64,000 nt of DNA, taken from Tolypothrix brevis GSE-NOS-MK-07-07A. GTDB lineage: Bacteria; Cyanobacteriota; Cyanobacteriia; Cyanobacteriales; Nostocaceae. The position numbers and the translations under genes were made by a program. Shown here piece by piece: positions 56,974 to 64,000 of this stretch (its first letter is position 1; each line of letters begins with the position of its first letter). The notes below the pieces were generated by a model. That model did no database searches, was not told the origin of the DNA, and worked only from the letters and a program-made list of their open reading frames with translations. The DNA is taken from the NCBI GenBank assembly GCA_019358985.1, contig JAHHIJ010000009.1, positions 124,001 through 188,000 of the forward strand, written 5' to 3'.

Positions 56974-58449
56974 ATGACTTCAACTGCTCTTGTAAAAACT
57001 GAGTACGAAGCGATTATTGGTTTAGAAACCCATTGTCAACTAAGTACTAATACGAAGATTTTCTCTAGTAGTTCTACGGCTTTTGGTGCTGACCCCAATA
57101 CTAACATTGACCCGGTTTGTATGGGTCTACCTGGGGTATTACCTGTACTCAACGAAAAGGTATTAGAATACGCTGTGAAAGCGGGTTTAGCCCTAAATTG
57201 CCAAATCGCTAGATATAGCAAGTTTGACCGCAAACAGTATTTTTATCCCGATTTACCGAAAAATTACCAAATTTCTCAATACGACTTACCCATCGCTGAA
57301 CATGGCTGGTTAGAAATTGAGTTAGTCGATGCTGATGGGAATCCGATGCGGAAAAAAATCGGCGTCACTCGTCTGCATATGGAAGAAGATGCGGGAAAAT
57401 TAGTCCACGCGGGAAGCGATCGCCTTTCTGGTTCTACTTATTCTCTGGTAGACTATAATCGAGCCGGTATACCTTTGATCGAAATTGTCTCGGAACCAGA
57501 TTTGCGTTCCGGACAAGAAGCTGCTGAATATGCTCAAGAATTACGCCGCATTGTCCGCTATATCGGTGTCAGTGACGGTAACATGCAAGAAGGTTCTCTC
57601 CGCTGTGATGTCAATATTTCTGTGCGTCCCATTGGACAAAAAGAGTTTGGCACGAAGGTGGAAATTAAGAACATGAACTCTTTCAACGCTATTCAACGCG
57701 CGATAGAATACGAAATTGAACGCCAAATAGCCGCAGTAGAAGCTGGCGATCGCATTATACAAGAAACTCGTCTTTGGGAAGAAACTTCTCAACGCACTAT
57801 TAGTATGCGTATCAAAGAAGGAAGCAGCGATTATCGCTATTTCCCGGAACCAGATTTAGCACCGATTGAGGTAACAAACGAACAATTAGCATCTTGGCAT
57901 AGCATACTACCAGAATTACCAGCAGCAAAACGACATCGTTATGAATCTGATTTGGGACTTTCACCTTACGATGCACGGGTATTGACAGAGGAAACTACTG
58001 TTGCTGGGTATTTTGAAAATGCGATCGCATTTGGTGCAAATCCCAAACAAGCTGCTAACTGGATTATGGGCGATATCGCTGCATACCTCAACAAGCAAAA
58101 ACTCAGCATCACCGAAATCGCCCTTACTCCTACCAACTTAGCAAAACTTATCACCCTCATTGAAAAGGGTACCATCGGCAGCAACAAAGCGAAAGAGAAA
58201 TTACCAGAGTTGCTAGCTGGTAATTCTCCCGATGAAGTATTCAAAGGGGAAGAGAAAATCTCTGACGCTAGCGTACTCGAACCCATTATCGACCAAATTA
58301 TTGCCGCCAATCCCAAAGAACTAGAAAAATACAAGAGTGGTAAAACCAACCTCAAAGGCTTTTTTGTTGGACAAGTTCTCAAACAAACTGGTGGACGTGC
58401 TGATCCGAAACTGACTAACGAGTTGGTAGACCAAAAGTTGAATAATTAG
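56974..58449 (+). CDS. gatB: Asp/Glu-tRNA amidotransferase subunit B
   Basis: GatB is the kinase subunit of GatCAB, which turns Glu-tRNA(Gln) and Asp-tRNA(Asn) into the amide forms. The 491-residue protein has YEAIIGLETHCQLSTNTKIF, GLPGVLPVLNEK, FDRKQYFYPDLPKNYQISQY, LVDYNRAGIPLIEIVSEPD, GSLRCDVNISVRP and the C-terminal tail domain ending in VGQVLKQTGGRADPKL. Length is usual. gatA and gatC are not adjacent. Confidence 0.96.
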   Translation: MTSTALVKTEYEAIIGLETHCQLSTNTKIFSSSSTAFGADPNTNIDPVCMGLPGVLPVLNEKVLEYAVKAGLALNCQIARYSKFDRKQYFYPDLPKNYQISQYDLPIAEHGWLEIELVDADGNPMRKKIGVTRLHMEEDAGKLVHAGSDRLSGSTYSLVDYNRAGIPLIEIVSEPDLRSGQEAAEYAQELRRIVRYIGVSDGNMQEGSLRCDVNISVRPIGQKEFGTKVEIKNMNSFNAIQRAIEYEIERQIAAVEAGDRIIQETRLWEETSQRTISMRIKEGSSDYRYFPEPDLAPIEVTNEQLASWHSILPELPAAKRHRYESDLGLSPYDARVLTEETTVAGYFENAIAFGANPKQAANWIMGDIAAYLNKQKLSITEIALTPTNLAKLITLIEKGTIGSNKAKEKLPELLAGNSPDEVFKGEEKISDASVLEPIIDQIIAANPKELEKYKSGKTNLKGFFVGQVLKQTGGRADPKLTNELVDQKLNN

Positions 58450-58609
58450 TTAAGGAGACAGGGAGACAGGGAGACAGGGGGGATAATTCTTCTTTCCTCC
58501 CCTTTTCCCCTTTTAACTGTAATTTTTCGGATAATTCTTCACAATAACTTCATAAAAAGTACATAAAAGATGGGTGTAACACCTCAGCCCTAAAATGCTA
58601 TAGTATGAT

Positions 58610-58661
58610 AATTAGATGCACCCTGATGATATGGAGAGCTACCCAAGTAGCTCTCCTTTTT
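58610..58661 (+). ncRNA. Candidate small RNA with strong terminator
   Basis: GGAGAGCTAC (58633-58642) and GTAGCTCTCC (58647-58656) form a perfect ten-base stem with a CCAA loop, followed by five T: a clear rho-independent terminator. About 20 bases before it, TATAGTATGATAAT contains -10-like hexamers, so a short transcript of about 50 bases could start near 58612 and end here. Alternatively it only terminates gatB, 184 bp upstream. Confidence 0.5.
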
Positions 58662-58786
58662 CCTTTGTTACAAGTTATTAAGGTAAGTCAAAAGTCACGC
58701 ATTGAAAAATCAAAAAGCTTGAAATACAAGGTTTCTGGCTTTATTTACACCAACCTATATGATTTGTGAACGATACAGATGTAGAG

Positions 58787-58814
58787 TAGAGACGCGATAT
58801 ATCGCGTCTCTACA
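58787..58814. repeat. Palindromic repeat, GTAGAGACG family (CGATATATCG core)
   Basis: GTAGAGACGCGATA and TATCGCGTCTCTAC form a perfect 28-bp palindrome near the end of the caspase-lipase gene, 38 bp past its stop. Confidence 0.7.
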
Positions 58815-58851
58815 ATTTCAATTTTCACGCTCTTATTTAGGATTCCTATAG

Positions 58852-61800
58852 TTAGAGCGAGTGTTTGTTAGCAGCTACAGTCTGACTGCTTTGGGTTTGA
58901 TTAGTTGGCTGTGGTTGCGGAGAACGATTCCGCAAAATGGAGATAGCAATGCTTGCTATAAGCAATGCAATTCCTGTAATAATTGCAGTACTAATTAACA
59001 GTGGATTTTGGGTTTGTGAGGAAGTCTTAGTGGCTTTTGGTGTGGTACTTGGTTCAGGTTTTGCAATCAATGAATCGGCAGTTTTTGCTGATGCTGCTGG
59101 TGGTTGATTTCCGTTGTGGGGAAATTCGTAAAGTGCTGTAGATAGTGCAGCTAACCCGGCAGGATGAGTAAAGTAGGTAAGGTGATCGCAGGCGGCGTCA
59201 GGTGGTAATATTCTAGGTTGAGGCGATCGCTTAGAATTAACGCTCTTTATACTAGTCAAAGTCACTGCTATATCATTCGGCTGAGTAAAGAACGCCATAT
59301 CTACAACTTTATTTACAGACGCACCAAACATCCTACCCATCAGTTGTTTGAGTGGATTGATTTGATTGTCTCCTTGGAGTGTAGCATTAGCAGCAGCCAT
59401 CACCGACCTATCACCGGCAATAATTGTATAAGGAACACCAGGATCGGGATTTTCGGCAAGCTGTTTCAAAATAGGTGAATCTGGCTGCATTTGCTCTAGA
59501 GAGTTATCATTATTTTCCAGAACTTTCAGCAACTCTGCTACTATTTTAGTCGGCCAAATTATTGTCGAAAGTTGATTCAACCCGATAGCAAGAGCGGTAA
59601 AAACCCAATCCTGTATAGCTGCCCAAGGTGAACCTGCATTTGGTGTCCCTAACATTACTAAATGTTGTACAATTTGATTGCCACCTTCGCGTTCAATAAA
59701 CCAGCGAGAAACCAAACCACCCATTGAGTGAGCAACAATATGCAATTGTTTCCCGTGGTTTGCTCCCAAGCCAATTTCTTGCAATCTTTCCCCTAAAAAC
59801 TTGGCGTTTTCTTCAATTGTAGTTTTGATATTTTCATAGTCAAAAGTCAAAACTACGTCATAAAGTTCTTTAATTGAACGCTGGTTTCCATCGACTTCTA
59901 CAAAAGCATGATTCACACTGGGAACCATACTTGCAGTGTCACCAACAATTCCATGAACGTAGAGAACAATTTTTTCCGCTTGCGCTACTCGCGCTTTAAT
60001 TATCTCCTTATCTTTTTCGTAGGTTACTTTGTCTTTTTCGTCAACTTCGGCTATAGCTAAAATTGGATATTCAAATGGACTTCCTAGTTTTTGGCTAACT
60101 ATTCTTTCAAAGAAAATCCGAATTGAACCCTGTATGCTGCGACTAATTCCTGTTGGCTTTGGCAACCTTTCTAAGGTAATTTTCGTTTTACCATCTGCCA
60201 CTTGCGAAGCTCTTCCTAATGGTAAGAAAAACTGTCCATCATAAGCAAACGGTAAAAGATGTTCATTCTCTGCTAATTGAGTATCAACTAGTAATTCAAG
60301 TGGTGCATCTGCTGTCACAACAGTGTGATCTACTACGTCACTTAACTCTAAAGCACTCAAACCGGGATCGCTACCTCGACTAGTAGTAAATTGAAAAGAT
60401 TCACTAAAACGAGGTTGTTGGCGCAAAATGGCAGGTAAAATCAAATTGCCTAAATCTCTGCTTGCTTGCGGTACAGTGGTGAGATTAACTTTTGCTTGCA
60501 AACTCGGATGTGGTTGCACTTCAACTACACCATTTTGTAATGCGGTGCTACTATCAGATTTAATTGCTCTGGCATCTTGCGGACAGACTATGGTTATGGA
60601 AACTTGCTTAGTCATCCAATTATCATAACTGCCTTCGGCTCTGACAGCTTCACGACTATTTACCCCTGCCATTAAACGGTCAAGTGTGCCTTGATTTCCT
60701 CCAACTGAACGAGTTTCTGAAGGTGGGTTTAATCCATCTTGTTGTAGCAAACTGGCATCAAATTCAGTTGTGCTGACTATCAGCTTGAATATATCTTTGT
60801 ACTCAGTAATTCCCAATGCTAAATATTCATCTTTGATGACCAATTCGAGGTTGACACTTTCGAGAGTATTATTTTTTCCTGAGTCTTTGGCTGCAAGTTT
60901 GAAGCTGCTTGTTTGGTATTCATCTAACAAGTTGCTAGATATAGAGTAACTTTCTGCAAGATCTAATACATTGCAATAAAGTGCTTTATTGCTATTATTA
61001 GTAAGTTTGATTTGGATAGTTGGCTTTACCCATTCATCATTTTCAGAGGTATACTCTAGCCGCATTTCTGAAGCTATTTTTTCATCACCACCAAGGGAAG
61101 TTTCTTGTTGTCCAGAAAGGACGCTAATTTCCATCTCTACATCATCGGTTTTAACGCTACTAGTTGCAGGGGTGGAAAGTTCGAGAATGTTTGTCCATCT
61201 GGCAATATGTTCTAAACGAACAACTACTCCACGAGCATTTTCCGAGGTATAAGCTTCTGCGGGATTTTCGGGAATGGGAGCAACTAGCGGACGTTGATCG
61301 TTAGGCTGTGTAATCCAATACTGACCTTGACGAATTACTAAATCATAATCTGCATATGTAGCTTCTTCTACTTGACTGATGTATAATGAAGGTTTGGAAT
61401 CGAGTGCAGATGTTTGTAGTGCTTGTTTGACGAGTTCTAAACCTGCTTTTTCGCTATCTTCGTTCCTGATGTAAATTTTCAGAGGCGGCAATGGTATACT
61501 AGTAACGATCGCCCAATAAGTTTCATCTGGAGATAAGCGATCGCTACCACTGATAATTTTGACTTTACTCTTTTGTGGCAGCACTTGCATAACTTGCGCT
61601 TCCCCTAAAGCTTGGGAAAGTTGGGTTAATTGCTCAGGAGTACTTGCAGCTGGAAATATTGCCAATAAAGTGTCTCCATCCTTAGATGGTTTCGGGATAC
61701 CAGAAATAGCACCAGCGTCAATTACCCAACTATTATCGTTTTTGCTGCGGGTCAAAGTAAAGTAATTAGGACGTTCTTTAATTGCACCACCTAAAAACGG

Positions 61801-62685
61801 TTGATCTAAATCTTTTGGATCTGTTGCTTCTACTTGCGGCGATTGTTCCTTAACTTTACCACTTACCAACGCATTGAGATTTCTCGCTAAATCTCGATAG
61901 GTTATGTTACTATTAGTTCGCTGGAGAGTTTGCAATAAGAAGTAAGAAAAAGCTCCTCTAGGTTGACCGTCTTCTCCTTTGTATTCTTTCGCCAACTCAT
62001 AATCACGACAAGCGGAAAACATGACGTGTTTGCCTTTAGGCAATACCACACCAGTTCTTTTCTGTTCTAAGCTGCACGAAGAATTCAATAATTCATTTAA
62101 TGCTCTTGTGTCTTCCGCAAAAATAAAGCTGCTTAATGGACGTTCTCGTGAGTCTATAGGAGAACGACGCACTCTAATTTCTGGTGATAAATCTCTGGTT
62201 CCCGAACCAGAGTGACAGCAGTCGAGAATAATGACAACATGAGGGTTGTTCTCTGCAACTTTCGAGATTAGGTAGGCTATTTCTTTATCTGCTAAGTCTC
62301 GACTATTTGCTGTACGGCTATCGTAGCAAACTAAGCTCTCATCTAAACGATCTGCCTCTAAATGCCAAAATTCTTCTGGTGCTTTTTCTTGAGCGCCATG
62401 ACCTGCATAATAAAATAAGACTACATCTTCACTGTCAGCTTTGCATAGATGCTGTAAAAAGCCGTTGATTACTGCTTGACGAGTAGCTTGTTCATTAGTG
62501 AGTATCCAAGATTGATTAGTGGGTTCAACTAATTTCCATTCTCCATCTTTAGTGATGCGATCGCGCAAATAATATTCTACCGCTTTGATGTCGTTAACAC
62601 AACCTTTCAATGAGGGAATTTGCTGTGTAGATGTCGGATCGTATTCGTCAATACCAACCAAAAGTGCGTAGATGTTGTTAGTCAT
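58852..62685 (-). CDS. Caspase-like peptidase fused to an alpha/beta-hydrolase, with C-terminal membrane anchor
   Basis: With ATG at 62685 the protein has 1277 residues. Residues 1-270 are a C14 caspase-like p20 domain: IYALLVGIDEYDPTSTQQIP, catalytic His96 in YYAGHGAQ and Cys157 in ILDCCHSGSG. The middle 600 residues are beta-rich and unassigned. From about 895 a lipase-type alpha/beta-hydrolase appears: oxyanion HGIVGDT and nucleophile Ser987 in VAHSMGGLVSRW, as in PGAP1 or triacylglycerol lipases, with DAACDHLTYFTHP offering the late Asp and His. A single membrane helix (LLISTAIITGIALLIASIAI) near the end precedes a polar tail. Cyanobacterial orthocaspases are common; this triple fusion could be an effector that acts on lipids after proteolytic activation, which is inference. 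The frame extends upstream to 62796 without homology. Confidence 0.87.
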   Translation of the reverse strand: MTNNIYALLVGIDEYDPTSTQQIPSLKGCVNDIKAVEYYLRDRITKDGEWKLVEPTNQSWILTNEQATRQAVINGFLQHLCKADSEDVVLFYYAGHGAQEKAPEEFWHLEADRLDESLVCYDSRTANSRDLADKEIAYLISKVAENNPHVVIILDCCHSGSGTRDLSPEIRVRRSPIDSRERPLSSFIFAEDTRALNELLNSSCSLEQKRTGVVLPKGKHVMFSACRDYELAKEYKGEDGQPRGAFSYFLLQTLQRTNSNITYRDLARNLNALVSGKVKEQSPQVEATDPKDLDQPFLGGAIKERPNYFTLTRSKNDNSWVIDAGAISGIPKPSKDGDTLLAIFPAASTPEQLTQLSQALGEAQVMQVLPQKSKVKIISGSDRLSPDETYWAIVTSIPLPPLKIYIRNEDSEKAGLELVKQALQTSALDSKPSLYISQVEEATYADYDLVIRQGQYWITQPNDQRPLVAPIPENPAEAYTSENARGVVVRLEHIARWTNILELSTPATSSVKTDDVEMEISVLSGQQETSLGGDEKIASEMRLEYTSENDEWVKPTIQIKLTNNSNKALYCNVLDLAESYSISSNLLDEYQTSSFKLAAKDSGKNNTLESVNLELVIKDEYLALGITEYKDIFKLIVSTTEFDASLLQQDGLNPPSETRSVGGNQGTLDRLMAGVNSREAVRAEGSYDNWMTKQVSITIVCPQDARAIKSDSSTALQNGVVEVQPHPSLQAKVNLTTVPQASRDLGNLILPAILRQQPRFSESFQFTTSRGSDPGLSALELSDVVDHTVVTADAPLELLVDTQLAENEHLLPFAYDGQFFLPLGRASQVADGKTKITLERLPKPTGISRSIQGSIRIFFERIVSQKLGSPFEYPILAIAEVDEKDKVTYEKDKEIIKARVAQAEKIVLYVHGIVGDTASMVPSVNHAFVEVDGNQRSIKELYDVVLTFDYENIKTTIEENAKFLGERLQEIGLGANHGKQLHIVAHSMGGLVSRWFIEREGGNQIVQHLVMLGTPNAGSPWAAIQDWVFTALAIGLNQLSTIIWPTKIVAELLKVLENNDNSLEQMQPDSPILKQLAENPDPGVPYTIIAGDRSVMAAANATLQGDNQINPLKQLMGRMFGASVNKVVDMAFFTQPNDIAVTLTSIKSVNSKRSPQPRILPPDAACDHLTYFTHPAGLAALSTALYEFPHNGNQPPAASAKTADSLIAKPEPSTTPKATKTSSQTQNPLLISTAIITGIALLIASIAISILRNRSPQPQPTNQTQSSQTVAANKHSL

Positions 62686-62819
62686 ATTTACCCTACTTTT
62701 TTGATATCGTAATTTAACTACGGTTGCATTTTTTGTAGCAAACCTATACACAATCTCAATAGGTTTGAGCATAATCAAATTATGCACTTTATCCAATAGA
62801 TATAGGCGTGAAAAATAAT

Positions 62820-62848
62820 GTAGAGACGTAGCATTGCTACGTCTCTTA
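62820..62848. repeat. Palindromic repeat, GTAGAGACG family (TAGCATTGCTA core)
   Basis: GTAGAGACGTAGC and GCTACGTCTCTTA form a hairpin upstream of the caspase-lipase gene. The interior is identical to 11308-11332. Confidence 0.65.
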
Positions 62849-62939
62849 AATTGCGAGTTTGATAAATAACTTAAATAAACTTAACTTCGTAGTAAGCACT
62901 TTAGTGCTTAAGATCAGCGTTCTCATCGCTGACTACGAT

Positions 62940-63812
62940 TTATAAAATCTGCTTCAGTTGCTTGCAGGCTTTTTCAATGGCATCTATACTACCTGGATTC
63001 ACTAATCCATAATAATCAAAAACGTAAACGCGGTTATTTTTAGTCGCTTTTAGTTCCTTCCAAAAAGCTTCTTTTTTCAACGAATCTAGAAGCGCTGCAT
63101 CAGTTTGTTGTGGAGAATTTACAACAATGATTACATCTGGATTTGCTTGTAGAACTTTCTCTGCCGAAAGCGTTACATATCCACCAATTGGACTACTACC
63201 TTGTAAAGAAGCTGCGAGATTGGTGGTTGGAAATTTTTCCAGCAAATCCCCAGCCCAACTGTTTTTATTTGGTGCTAAAATTGGTTGGCGACTGACTAAA
63301 ACTAAAGTTGATAATGTGGGACTTTGCTTTTCTGGTAAAAAGGTTTTATACCGATTTAATAATGGCTGTGGATCAGCATCAATTCTAAACGCAAGTGTTT
63401 TTGTAAGCTCTTGTAATGATTCCCAAGTCTTTATTTGGGTAAGATATACAGGAATTCCTAGCTGCTTCAGTTTGTCGGTTATTTGATTAGAAAAGCCTTC
63501 TGCACCAATTACTAAATCTGGTTTGAGAGCGACTATTTTTTCTAAATTAGGTGGATTTTGTCCTTCATTGACACGAGGAAGTTTTTGGAATTGCGGATTA
63601 TCTGTAAATAATTTGCTTCCAGAAATGCCCACAAGTTTTGTTTGGTCGAGTTGAGATATAATGTCTGCTGCAAGTGAGCTAAGTGCTACAACTTTTTTGG
63701 CTGTTTGATTTGTGTTTGTGGCTGATGGTTGCTGTGTGCTTGCGGTGCTGCAAGCAAGTAAAAGGAAGCTTAATAGTATTGCGAAAATTGATGATATATA
63801 ACGATTATACAT
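62940..63812 (-). CDS. BtuF/FhuD-type ABC transporter substrate-binding lipoprotein
   Basis: With ATG at 63812 the protein has 290 residues. It carries a lipoprotein signal (IFAILLSFLLLACSTAST, lipid Cys in LLLAC) and a cluster A-II binding fold: KKVVALSSLAADIISQLDQT, NLEKIVALKPDLVIGAEGFS, SPIGGYVTLSAEKVLQANPD and VYVFDYYGLVNPGSIDAI. Such proteins bind iron-siderophores or cobalamin; the ligand cannot be decided here. No permease gene is in the window, but the upstream side is cut off. The frame extends to 63878 by reading GAGGAA repeats as Leu-Pro and is not native. Confidence 0.85.
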   Translation of the reverse strand: MYNRYISSIFAILLSFLLLACSTASTQQPSATNTNQTAKKVVALSSLAADIISQLDQTKLVGISGSKLFTDNPQFQKLPRVNEGQNPPNLEKIVALKPDLVIGAEGFSNQITDKLKQLGIPVYLTQIKTWESLQELTKTLAFRIDADPQPLLNRYKTFLPEKQSPTLSTLVLVSRQPILAPNKNSWAGDLLEKFPTTNLAASLQGSSPIGGYVTLSAEKVLQANPDVIIVVNSPQQTDAALLDSLKKEAFWKELKATKNNRVYVFDYYGLVNPGSIDAIEKACKQLKQIL

Positions 63813-63821
63813 GTTTTTAAA

Positions 63822-63870
63822 CGAACCGCAGAGGCGCAGAGAGCGCAGAGGAAGAGGAAGAGGAAGAGGA
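63822..63870. repeat. GCAGAG and GGAAGA simple repeats
   Basis: AACCGCAGAGGCGCAGAGAG is followed by GGAAGA units. The first part is the same dispersed repeat as at 3691-3735. Confidence 0.65.
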
Positions 63871-64000
63871 AGTTTCACGAATTATTTAGAAATGTCATAT
63901 CAGCATAATGGTTTTATTGTATATAAAAAAGAGCGAGTAAACATATGTCAAATTCTACTAGGAATACCTGACTGTGTTACTCGCTTGTTTCTATACAAGG

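Noticed and set aside
63931-63984. Cobalamin riboswitch upstream of the BtuF-like gene.
   Set aside because: GCGAGTAA and TTACTCGC can pair, but no B12-box-like sequence is seen and the region is cut by the window edge.

Overview
The window is chromosomal DNA from a cyanobacterium, most likely a filamentous heterocyst-forming type (Nostocales or a relative). The palindrome GCGATCGC (HIP1) recurs throughout, psbY, ftrV and a CRR6-type NDH-1 maturation factor are present, and heptameric tandem repeats and palindromic dispersed repeats of the kind known from Nostocales fill most intergenic gaps. No rRNA or tRNA gene was recognised.

Layout. 1-6.9 kb: two very large minus-strand genes, an SF2-like helicase/ATPase and an unrecognised 1023-residue partner, forming a candidate accessory or defence module. 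6.9-12.6 kb: purQ and purS, then zur and ftrV, each with its ATGA start codon directly abutting a roughly 450-nt structured RNA. The two RNA copies show compensatory base changes and resemble HEARO/IscB omega-RNA elements without an ORF. A PP2C phosphatase lies between them. 12.5-21.2 kb: minus-strand genes (GIY-YIG protein, YdcF-like protein, a phosphotransferase/kinase fusion, rplY, purA), interrupted by a TnpB element that carries a divergent ribbon-helix-helix gene. 22-32.9 kb: hybrid histidine kinase, amidase, a small DUF6887/6888-like operon, HU, a CobD-like enzyme, a disulfide-less flavoprotein, a REC-DUF3685 protein and a PerR/FurC-like regulator. 33-41.4 kb: a decayed beta-propeller gene, crr6, a GT9 glycosyltransferase, ispD, an intact TnpB element, scpB, a TnpB remnant and map. 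41.7-50 kb: M16 peptidase, VOC protein, TIGR02652 protein, gamma-carbonic anhydrase, psbY, folC and a sugar-binding lipoprotein. 50-55.2 kb: pilM-pilN-pilO-pilQ. 55.5-64 kb: ilvC, gatB, a possible small RNA or terminator, a caspase-lipase-membrane fusion and a BtuF/FhuD-type lipoprotein.

Most genes are housekeeping (purine, folate, isoprenoid and branched-chain amino acid synthesis, translation, pili, photosynthesis). The unusual content is in RNA-guided-nuclease relics (two HEARO-like RNAs, three TnpB loci), several families of small inverted-repeat elements that reach into start codons, stop codons and reading frames, and two large multidomain systems: the helicase pair and the caspase-lipase protein. 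Family names come from recognising motifs in the sequence; no database search was possible.
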